Assembly (NCBI GenBank): GCA_021443405.1
Contig: JABUUA010000074.1
Span: forward strand, 1 to 8,464
Source: Bacteroidaceae bacterium
Lineage (GTDB): Bacteria; Bacteroidota; Bacteroidia; Bacteroidales; Bacteroidaceae
Length of the DNA: 8,464 bases
Direction: 5' to 3'
This document shows positions 1-6,638 of this stretch, piece by piece (within the stretch, counting starts at the first letter, position 1; each line of letters starts with the position of its first letter). A program made the translations under genes and the position numbers. The notes under the pieces were generated by a model. The model did no database searches. It was not told the origin of the DNA and saw only the letters and a program-made list of their open reading frames with translations.

Positions 1-2747
1 GTCCCTTGGAAGGTCTGCGTCTCCTGCCGCTCCCAATGATATTGCTTGCCGATGGTGACGCCGTGGAGCGAGAAAGTGGATTCGGCGGTTTGCGGGCGCA
101 GGGTGAGGTTGCGGTAGATATTGTCGTTCCACTTGAGACCTCCGTCCTCCACGGTCACGGTCTGCTCGCCGGTGACGGTGGCCCCCTTCACGCGGAAGTC
201 GCCGTTGAGGGTGAGGCGGAGCGTTTCCGTGGTCATGATGCCCACCGAGACGGTAGGCTCCTCCTCTTGCGCCGCGGAGGTTTCGGCGGTCGGACTGGCT
301 GTCGGCTCCTCCGCCTCTATGCCGCTGACCTTCTGAATCACGGGTTCCAATTCTTCGCGCGTGAGCGTCACCTCCTGCAGAATGGCGGCGGCCCATTCGG
401 GCGTAAGGCGGCGGAAGTCTTCTTCGCGCGGCGTGATAATCAGTCCGCCCATATCCAGCGCCCCCGGGCTCACCATGAGGTCGGCGTAACAATCGGGCCT
501 GTGTTTCTTGCGCGGGAAGATGAGCGCCACAATCTCGTCGTCGCGGCCCGCCGCCCCTTGTTGCCGCCAGCAGACGATGTTCATGCGCGGCTCCCATTCC
601 CCCTCCACGACGGGCAGGGCATTGTAGAGTCGCTGGCACAGAATGCTGTCGGGCTCCGTGGGGAGCGAGCGGATGACGAAGACGGGACATACCCACGAAC
701 TGAGCAGGTACAGGCCGCAACCCTTGCGGTTGCCCGCCTCCTCAATCTCCGCCTCTTGCTGTGTGTTGATGGGGTAGAGGCGCGTCATGCCGGCCTCGTA
801 CAGTTTCCAGTCGCGCTCGAGCGGCAGCAGACCGCGCCGCCCCGCCTGCAGATGACAGTGGTCGGGACACGAGGCGCCGCACACGGGCCCGTTGTAGAAG
901 ATGATGTGGTCGCGCAGATTCCAGGCCATTCGCCGCATGGTGCCGAAGTGCTTGAAGATGGCCTGCGGCTGATGGCGGCGCGTGGGGATGGTGAGATGTC
1001 CGGGCAGGATGGGGTAGGGATTGAGCAGAATCTGGTAATGCTTGTCGGTGGGCAGGGCGCGCTGCACCTTCGGACGGTTGTGGTCGCACAGGAAACAAGG
1101 TCGCTCGGCGATGGTCTTCTGGTCGATTTTTGCGCCCGTGCTGACGATGCGGGCCGGATTCCACTGCACCTGCATCGCGACGTCGGCCGTGGAGAGGTCG
1201 CGCGTCTGCACCCGGCTGAGTGCTTCGTACCGCTCGGCGGCCTCGTTCCACTCGGCCATTTCCGAGGCGTGGAACTCGGCCACCTCCTCGGCCGTGGCCG
1301 AGTGGTTCCAGCGTGCGCAGAGTTGTTGGCGGGCGCGAATCTCCAGGGAGCGCAGGTGGTCCTTGTACGTATTATTGCGGTTGACGGCCTCGGGCGAGAG
1401 TGCCGCGTCGCTGTTTCCCTCCCAGCGCCGGCAGAGATACAGTTCGTCGTAGATGCGGCCGATGCGGTAGCGGCGCGAAATCATCAGGCCGAGCGCATAG
1501 TCCTCGCCGTAGCTGGTGTTGGGGATTTGCAGTCGTCGGAGCACCGGCGTATAGAAGGCGCGCGGCGCTCCCAGTCCGTTGATGCGGAGGGCGTTGTTGC
1601 GCCCGTTGCTGTCCGTCCATTCCTTGTGGTCGATGAGGCCCGGGGGCAGCGTCTGCAGTTGGAAGTCGCACATGCGGTAGCTGCCGATGACCATGGCCGC
1701 GTCGTCCTCGTAGAACTTGTCCACGATGCGGCTGAGCGTGTGGGGCGACGAGTAGAGGTCGTCCGAGTCGAGCTGAACAGCGAAACGACCGCAGTGCGGG
1801 TCGTGGATGGCGCGGTTCCAGCAACCTCCGATGCCGAGGTCGTCGCGCTCCGGGACGATGTGCACCACGCGCGGGTCTTCCGCCGCGAGGCGGCGCAGCA
1901 CGTCCGTAGTTCCGTCGGTGCTTCCGTTGTCAATCACCAGCACGTTGTAGGCGAAGTCGGCCTGCTGACTGAGTGCCGAGCGCACGGCGTCCTCGATGGT
2001 CCGCACACGGTTGCGCACGGGGATGACCACGGAACACATCACCGGCTCGTCGTCGGCCAGACGGTTGCGGTCGGGCAGCGCAACGACGTCGTATTCCTCC
2101 GGGGCGAGATAGGCCCCGATGGCGCGGAGATGTCGGGTGGCGGCGCGCTCCATCTCCGTCTGACGGGCGCGGTTTCGCGGGTCCACGTAGTCGAACTGCT
2201 TCTGTCCGCTGGTGCGGAGGTCGGTCTCCACCTCGGTGTATAGGAACTCGTCGATGTGGAGCGGGAGCGACGAGCGACTCATCCACAGGCGGAGGTCGTA
2301 GAGGCCCGCGTGGTGATAGGCGTGGAGGTCGTCCTGCTCGAAATAAGCCTTCAACTCGCTGGTGCGCAGCAGCAGCAGGGACCCCATGGCGAAGTCGTCG
2401 CGCACGGACCCCGTCTGGTAGTCGATGAGCGGCATGCGCGAGCGTGTTCCGTCCGGCGCGAGGGTGTAGTGGTCGGCGTAGGAGAGGGCGGCGCCGCTGT
2501 CGTCCATCACCGTGAGCCAGCGGTCGAGGGCGTGGAAACCCAGCGAGAGCGGCCACGTCTTGAGGTAGAGCAGCGTGTAGTCCGCCTGCGCCTTTTGGGC
2601 GATTTGTTGCAGCGAGTGGGTGGTGAAGAACGAGTCTGTGACCTGGTGCACGGCCGCCACCAGCGGCTCGGCCTCCAGTTGTTCTATGGTTTGCTGTGCT
2701 TGTTCGTCGCTCACCGAGGCGACAAAGCAGTCGATGCGATTCTTCAT
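1..2747 (-). CDS. Multidomain protein: glycosyltransferase family 2 + DUF4922 (HIT/GalT-like) + start of SpoIID/LytB domain (3' end outside window)
   Basis: I translated the minus strand by hand. The frame is open for 915 codons plus 2 bases, from ATG at 2747 to the left edge, so the C-terminus is missing. The start is fixed: an in-frame TAA lies 27 bases upstream with no ATG, GTG or TTG between. Residues ~55-135 resemble half of a GT-A fold (LSYADHY at 88-94, then IDYQTGSVRDDFAMGS). Residues ~237-450 are a complete GT2 domain: VVIPVRNR (240-247), DNGSTDGT (273-280), metal-binding DSDD (327-330), ED (415-416) and RRW (440-442). Residues ~530-800 match DUF4922, a HIT/GalT-like fold: CFLC (551-554), NPYPILPGH (576-584) and NGPVCGASCPDHCHLQ (619-634), an HxHxQ motif. 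An acidic, Ala/Pro/Thr-rich linker (~806-830) precedes TVSVGIMTTE, the typical opening of a Bacteroidales SpoIID/LytB domain, a family of peptidoglycan lytic transglycosylases. No signal peptide is visible, so the GT and HIT parts are probably cytoplasmic. Substrates are unknown; a role in cell-surface glycan metabolism is inference. Confidence 0.9.
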   Translation of the reverse strand, partial: MKNRIDCFVASVSDEQAQQTIEQLEAEPLVAAVHQVTDSFFTTHSLQQIAQKAQADYTLLYLKTWPLSLGFHALDRWLTVMDDSGAALSYADHYTLAPDGTRSRMPLIDYQTGSVRDDFAMGSLLLLRTSELKAYFEQDDLHAYHHAGLYDLRLWMSRSSLPLHIDEFLYTEVETDLRTSGQKQFDYVDPRNRARQTEMERAATRHLRAIGAYLAPEEYDVVALPDRNRLADDEPVMCSVVIPVRNRVRTIEDAVRSALSQQADFAYNVLVIDNGSTDGTTDVLRRLAAEDPRVVHIVPERDDLGIGGCWNRAIHDPHCGRFAVQLDSDDLYSSPHTLSRIVDKFYEDDAAMVIGSYRMCDFQLQTLPPGLIDHKEWTDSNGRNNALRINGLGAPRAFYTPVLRRLQIPNTSYGEDYALGLMISRRYRIGRIYDELYLCRRWEGNSDAALSPEAVNRNNTYKDHLRSLEIRARQQLCARWNHSATAEEVAEFHASEMAEWNEAAERYEALSRVQTRDLSTADVAMQVQWNPARIVSTGAKIDQKTIAERPCFLCDHNRPKVQRALPTDKHYQILLNPYPILPGHLTIPTRRHQPQAIFKHFGTMRRMAWNLRDHIIFYNGPVCGASCPDHCHLQAGRRGLLPLERDWKLYEAGMTRLYPINTQQEAEIEEAGNRKGCGLYLLSSWVCPVFVIRSLPTEPDSILCQRLYNALPVVEGEWEPRMNIVCWRQQGAAGRDDEIVALIFPRKKHRPDCYADLMVSPGALDMGGLIITPREEDFRRLTPEWAAAILQEVTLTREELEPVIQKVSGIEAEEPTASPTAETSAAQEEEPTVSVGIMTTETLRLTLNGDFRVKGATVTGEQTVTVEDGGLKWNDNIYRNLTLRPQTAESTFSLHGVTIGKQYHWERQETQTFQG

Positions 2748-2766
2748 GTCAGTCTGTATTTTGGCG

Positions 2767-2798
2767 TGAAGTTACGAATAAGTGAGCGAAAAAACAAG
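2767..2798 (-). promoter_or_regulatory. Candidate promoter for the leftward glycosyltransferase fusion gene
   Basis: Read on the minus strand, CTTG (2798-2795) is followed after 20 bases by TAACTTCA (2774-2767). This matches the first six positions of the Bacteroidetes -7 element TAnnTTTG but not the last two, and the spacing is right for TTG and TAnnTTTG boxes. The implied transcript start would leave a leader of only about 14 bases before the ATG at 2747, which weakens the call. Confidence 0.27.
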
Positions 2799-2886
2799 TT
2801 TATTGGTGATTTTCCTTCCTGAATTATCCAGCCGGAAGACCACATTCGCGGTAACGCTTGCCGACCCGACCGCGGAAGGGGCAGAA

Positions 2887-2974
2887 CAGACATGCTTATG
2901 TGTGAGCTCAGACGTCCTTATGTTTGGGCTCAGACAACCTTATGTGTGAGGCCAGACGTGCGTATGTCTGAATC
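2887..2974. repeat. Four tandem copies of a 22-bp dyad unit
   Basis: Units lie at 2887-2908, 2909-2930, 2931-2952 and 2953-2974 with an exact 22-base period. Unit one reads CAGACATGCTTATGTGTG plus AGCT. CAGAC at unit positions 1-5, C at 9, TATGT at 11-15 and TG at 17-18 are invariant. Units two and three each match unit one at 18 of 22 positions, and unit four at 16 of 22. The first 18 bases of each unit form an interrupted inverted repeat: CAGACAT, a 4-base spacer, then a near copy of ATGTCTG. Arm matches are 6/7, 5/7, 5/7 and 6/7. The period is about two helical turns, so all copies face the same side of the DNA. An array of protein-binding sites is one reading; a drifting intergenic repeat is another. 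Confidence 0.85.
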
Positions 2975-3082
2975 GACCCGTCGGCAGGATTGGCCAGCGA
3001 CCTCTTGACGGCTCCTTGCTGATGAGTGCGGGCGGGGGAGAGGAGAATAGCCCCCAATCGTTAAAAAAAATTAAGAGTTCGC

Positions 3083-3113
3083 TTGGAATTTTCACACACA
3101 TTTAGTAATTTTG
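3083..3113 (+). promoter_or_regulatory. Bacteroidetes-type promoter for the SusC/SusD operon
   Basis: TTG at 3083-3085 is followed after 20 bases by TAATTTTG at 3106-3113, a perfect match to the Bacteroidetes -7 element TAnnTTTG at the expected spacing. An A-tract (3063-3070) sits just upstream and could act as an UP-like element. Transcription would start near 3118-3121, giving a leader of roughly 65 bases that is AT-rich and lacks a clear Shine-Dalgarno, as is usual in this phylum. Confidence 0.72.
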
Positions 3114-3184
3114 TGCAGTAAATCGGGTAAAACAGACACAATTCCCACACAAAAGTAACATTTCTAATTACTAAATCTCACTTT

Positions 3185-6100
3185 ATGAAAAGGAAACTAA
3201 CCTCGTTTAGTTGTCGAGTAGTCTGCCTTTCGTTGGCCCTGTTCGGCTCGTTGCTTGCGTCGGCAAGTGGTGAGACCGCGGTGCCCGCGATGGACGACGA
3301 AGTCACTGCCGCCTTGGTGAATGTGCAAGGTCAGGTGGTGGACCATCTCGGCGAACCCCTCGTCGGCGTGACCGTGAAAGTGGCAGGCAGCCAGAAGTCG
3401 GCGGTCACCGACGCAGACGGTAACTATCAGATTGCGGGCGTTCCTGCGGGAGCCTCCATCGAGTTTCATTACATCGGCATGAAGACGGCGCATCGCAAGG
3501 CTACGGCCAAGCGTATGAAAGTGGCCATGGAATCCGACGACAAGGCGCTGGACGAAGTGGTGGTCACCGGTATGCAGAACATTGACCGCCGCTTGTTCAC
3601 CGGAAGCACGGCCACCATCGACGCCTCGAAGGCCAAGATTGACGGTATCGCCGACATCAGCCGCTCACTGGAAGGTCGCGCCGCCGGCGTGACGGTGCAG
3701 AACGTGACCGGCACCTTCGGAACGGCTCCGCGCATACAAGTGCGTGGCGCCACCTCTATCTATGGCAACAGCACGCCCTTGTGGATTGTGGACGGCGTCA
3801 TTCAGGAAGGCGTGATAGAAGTGAACGCCGACGAGTTGTCGAGCGGTAATGCCGAGACCCTTCTCTCCAGCGCCATCGCCGGTTTGAACGCCGACGACAT
3901 CGAGTCGTTCCAGATATTGCGCGACGGAAGTGCAACCTCCATCTACGGTGCGCGCGCCATGGCGGGTGTGATTGTCATCAACACCAAGAAGGGACATGCC
4001 GGTCGCACGAACGTGAATTATACGGGAGAGTTCACCTCACGTATGAAGCCCCGCTACTCGAACTTCAATATCATGAACTCGCAGGAGCAGATGAGTGTTT
4101 ATCAGGAAATGCAGAAGAAAGGCTACATGAGCCCTGCCGACGTGGTGAACGCGCAGAACAGCGGTGTATATGGCACCCTGGCCCACTTGATTGCCGAGGG
4201 CAAGGTGCTGAACACAGATGCCGCCCGCAACGAGTGGCTCCGCGAACAAGAGTACCGCAACACCGACTGGTTCGACGAACTTTTCTCGAACAACATCATG
4301 CAGAACCACTCGTTGTCCGTTTCGACGGGTAACGAGAAGAGCCAGCACTACGCCTCGCTCTCGGCCATGCAGGACCCCGGATGGTACAAGCAGAGCAACG
4401 TGCGCCGCTTCACGTTCAACATGAATTCCACCTTCCACTTCACCGAGAAGTTGAAACTGCAACTGGCCGGCAACGGAAGCACCCGCAAGCAACGCGCCCC
4501 CGGCACGCTGAGTTCCGACGTCAATCTGGTGGACGGCAAGGTGTCGCGCGCCTTCGACATCAACCCCTATTCTTATTCGCTGTCCACCTCACGCGTGCTC
4601 GACCCCACGGCGTTCTACACGCGCAACTACTCCGACTTCAATATCTTCCATGAGTTGGACAACAACTACATAGACCTGAACAACCATGAATTCAAGATTC
4701 AGGGCCTGCTCTCGTATAAGCCCGTTACGGGTCTCGAGCTGACGGCGTTGGGAGCTATGAAGCGCTCCATGTCGTCGTCGGAGCACAATGTTACGGAGAA
4801 TTCGAACCAGGCCAACGCCTATCGCGCCATGGGCAACACCATCATCCGCAACAGCAATCCCTATCTGTGGACCGACCCGAACGACCCCTATGCCGTGCCC
4901 GTCTCGGTGCTGCCCCAGGGAGGTATCTACGACCGCAACGACTACCGCATGAGTTCGTGGGACTTCCGCGCCACGGCCAACTACAATCGCACGTTCAAGC
5001 ATGACCACTTCATGAACTTGTTCGGGGGTCTGGAACTCAATTCCGTGGAGCGAGACAATACGTGGATGCGAGCCTGGGGTCGCCAGTACGACTTCGGTAA
5101 CATCGGCAACTTCGACGCCAATCTCTTCGACAAGTTGAAGAACGAAGGCTCGGAATATTACACCATCGGCCAGACACTGGAGCGCACAGCCGCCTTCTTC
5201 GGCAACGCCACCTACGCCTATAAAGGCCGTTACATCGTGAACGGAACGCTGCGTTACGAGGGCACGAACACCCTGGGCAAGGACCGCGACAGCCGCTGGC
5301 TGCCCACGTGGAATGTGTCGGCCGCTTGGAATGCCCACGAAGAGAAATGGTTCGCCCCGCTGCAGCCCGCGTTCTCTCACTTCACGCTGAAGGGCAGTTA
5401 TTCGCTGACGGCCGACCGCGGTCCGTACAGCATCAGCAATTCCAGCGCCATCATCAACAGTATGATTTACTGGCGTCCCGTGGGAAGCGACCAGGAGACT
5501 GGCTTGCAGATTACCGAACTGGGCAATCGCGAGCTGACCTACGAAAAGAAGCATGAGCTCTCGCTGACGGCCGACCTCGGTTTCCTAAACAATCGCATCA
5601 ATCTGGAGCTGGGCTGGTATAAGCGCGACAATTACGACCTCATCGGTCCCATCACCGTACAGGGCGTGGGCGGCGAGCTGAATAAGTTCGGTAACATTGC
5701 CGACATGAAGACCCACGGCTTCGAACTTTCGCTGAACACCACCAACATCAAGACGAAGGATTTCACTTGGTCAACGACCTTCCTGTACTCACATCAGAAC
5801 AGCGAAGTGACCAATTTGAAGAACCAGGCCCGCGTCATCGACCTCGTTCGCGGCCATGGCTTTGCGCTCGAAGGTTACCCCGTCCGCTCCATCTTCTCCA
5901 TTCCTTTCGAGAAACTCACCTACGACGGTCTGCCCACCTTTAACGTGGGCGGTGCGGAGCCGACCATCGACGGCATCAACTTCCAGGAGTACGGCGACCT
6001 CTCGTGGCTGAAGTACGAGGGTTCGAGCGACCCGACGGACTACGGCTCGTTCGAGAACGTGTTTACCTACAAGGGCTTCCGCCTGAGCGTGTTCATCGTT

Positions 6101-6547
6101 TATTCGTTCGGCAATGTCGTGCGTCTCGACCCCGTCTTCTCGAATGTTTACAACGATTTGGTGGCTACTCCTCGTGAGTTCCTCAACCGCTGGGCATCGT
6201 CGGGCGAAGAGAATATCACCACCGTTCCCGTGATTCCCTCCGTTCGCCAGAACTTCCAGAACCCGAATCTCTCGGTAGCTTACAACGCCTACAACTACAG
6301 CACGGAGCGCATTGCCAACGGCGGCTTCATCCGCATGAAGGAAATCGCCTTCGACTACACCTTGCCGAAGAAGTTCCTGGAGAAGATTAAGTTGCAGAAC
6401 GTGAACTTTAAGATTCAGGCCACCAACCTGTTCTTGCTCTATGCAGACAAGAAGTTGAACGGCAACGACCCCGAGTTCTTCAACACGGGTGGCGTGGCGT
6501 CGCCCATGCCTCGCCAGTTCACCTTCACGGCTCGCTTGGGATTCTAA
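3185..6547 (+). CDS. SusC/RagA-family TonB-linked outer membrane receptor
   Basis: This is the pore of a SusCD uptake complex, importing an oligosaccharide or peptide across the outer membrane with TonB-ExbBD energy. Of its 1120 residues, about 1-27 form a signal peptide (basic start, hydrophobic core, ASA-type cleavage site). Residues ~47-116 are a CarboxypepD_reg-like domain (VQGQVVDHLGEPLVGVTVKV, later TDADGNYQI). ALDEVVVTGM (121-130) is the usual SusC junction and TonB-box area. The plug (~135-270) contains RAAGVTVQN, IQVRGATSIYGNSTPLWIVDGV and GSATSIYGARAMAGVIVINT. The rest is a 22-strand-type beta-barrel ending in ARLGF, with the C-terminal phenylalanine expected for BAM assembly. There is no STN domain, so no sign of anti-sigma signalling through this receptor. 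The plug has an insert (~206-235, between VDGVI and LNADDIESFQIL) seen in one SusC subgroup. Length is normal for the family. It is the first gene behind the 3083-3113 promoter, followed 91 bases later by its SusD partner. Substrate unknown. Confidence 0.96.
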   Translation: MKRKLTSFSCRVVCLSLALFGSLLASASGETAVPAMDDEVTAALVNVQGQVVDHLGEPLVGVTVKVAGSQKSAVTDADGNYQIAGVPAGASIEFHYIGMKTAHRKATAKRMKVAMESDDKALDEVVVTGMQNIDRRLFTGSTATIDASKAKIDGIADISRSLEGRAAGVTVQNVTGTFGTAPRIQVRGATSIYGNSTPLWIVDGVIQEGVIEVNADELSSGNAETLLSSAIAGLNADDIESFQILRDGSATSIYGARAMAGVIVINTKKGHAGRTNVNYTGEFTSRMKPRYSNFNIMNSQEQMSVYQEMQKKGYMSPADVVNAQNSGVYGTLAHLIAEGKVLNTDAARNEWLREQEYRNTDWFDELFSNNIMQNHSLSVSTGNEKSQHYASLSAMQDPGWYKQSNVRRFTFNMNSTFHFTEKLKLQLAGNGSTRKQRAPGTLSSDVNLVDGKVSRAFDINPYSYSLSTSRVLDPTAFYTRNYSDFNIFHELDNNYIDLNNHEFKIQGLLSYKPVTGLELTALGAMKRSMSSSEHNVTENSNQANAYRAMGNTIIRNSNPYLWTDPNDPYAVPVSVLPQGGIYDRNDYRMSSWDFRATANYNRTFKHDHFMNLFGGLELNSVERDNTWMRAWGRQYDFGNIGNFDANLFDKLKNEGSEYYTIGQTLERTAAFFGNATYAYKGRYIVNGTLRYEGTNTLGKDRDSRWLPTWNVSAAWNAHEEKWFAPLQPAFSHFTLKGSYSLTADRGPYSISNSSAIINSMIYWRPVGSDQETGLQITELGNRELTYEKKHELSLTADLGFLNNRINLELGWYKRDNYDLIGPITVQGVGGELNKFGNIADMKTHGFELSLNTTNIKTKDFTWSTTFLYSHQNSEVTNLKNQARVIDLVRGHGFALEGYPVRSIFSIPFEKLTYDGLPTFNVGGAEPTIDGINFQEYGDLSWLKYEGSSDPTDYGSFENVFTYKGFRLSVFIVYSFGNVVRLDPVFSNVYNDLVATPREFLNRWASSGEENITTVPVIPSVRQNFQNPNLSVAYNAYNYSTERIANGGFIRMKEIAFDYTLPKKFLEKIKLQNVNFKIQATNLFLLYADKKLNGNDPEFFNTGGVASPMPRQFTFTARLGF

Positions 6548-6559
6548 AGCAGGAAGGAG

Positions 6560-6606
6560 CTGTCCCGACACCCTATATATATAATAGGTAAGGAACTTTC
6601 GGGCAG
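6560..6606 (+). promoter_or_regulatory. Hairpin in the SusC-SusD intergenic gap
   Basis: CTGTCCCGA (6560-6568) pairs with TCGGGCAG (6599-6606), giving eight base pairs with one bulged T. Inside it, CCTAT (6572-6576) pairs with ATAGG (6584-6588) around an AT-rich loop. No U-tract follows the outer stem, so this does not look like an intrinsic terminator. A role in protecting the 3' end of the SusC message or tuning SusD relative to SusC is possible but is inference. No second promoter is evident in the gap. Confidence 0.5.
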
Positions 6607-6638
6607 TCTCCAGTTCAAACACAAAAGAAAAAGATAAC

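Larger units (their letters stand above)
2748..3184. other. 437-base divergent intergenic region
   Basis: This region separates the leftward glycosyltransferase fusion from the rightward SusC-like gene, so both 5' ends face it. It contains a weak minus-strand promoter candidate near the left end, a four-copy 22-bp repeat in the centre (2887-2974), and an AT-rich stretch (about 3059-3184) with the plus-strand promoter. The stretches 2799-2886 and 2975-3058 show no convincing gene, tRNA or strong hairpin. A rightward shadow frame from the glycosyltransferase region ends at its left edge; no gene is supported here. Confidence 0.8.

Noticed and set aside
1400..1480. Possible frameshift or gene break in the glycosyltransferase fusion
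   Set aside because: The minus-strand frame was followed codon by codon from 2747 to 1 without any stop, and motifs stay in one frame throughout.
6..2243. 745-codon open frame on the plus strand
   Set aside because: It lies wholly antisense to the glycosyltransferase fusion, whose frame has recognisable GT2 and HIT motifs. Its translation is low-complexity Val/Arg/Gly/His-rich sequence with no motif, as expected for the complement of GC-rich codons.
742..2556. Several 149-208 codon minus-strand frames (742-1251, 1372-1824, 1484-1933, 1930-2556)
   Set aside because: They are alternative frames inside the true minus-strand gene and are rich in Arg, Pro, Ala and Thr without family motifs. The real frame is open through all of them.
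2256..2822. 188-codon plus-strand frame reaching into the intergenic region
   Set aside because: Most of it is antisense to the N-terminal part of the glycosyltransferase fusion. It has no recognisable domain and no promoter or ribosome-binding context.
2847..2874. Inverted repeat CGCGGT / ACCGCG as a possible terminator or operator
   Set aside because: Only 6 bp of stem with a 16-base loop, no U-tract, and no gene ends here because the flanking genes diverge. Likely chance in GC-rich DNA.
2887..2974. CRISPR array
   Set aside because: The copies are directly adjacent 22-bp units with no 30-40 bp unique spacers and no cas genes nearby, so this is a tandem repeat.
4589..5554. Long minus-strand frames inside SusC (4589-5554 and 5789-6640)
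   Set aside because: Antisense shadows of a complete, motif-rich SusC beta-barrel. No independent start context or family match.
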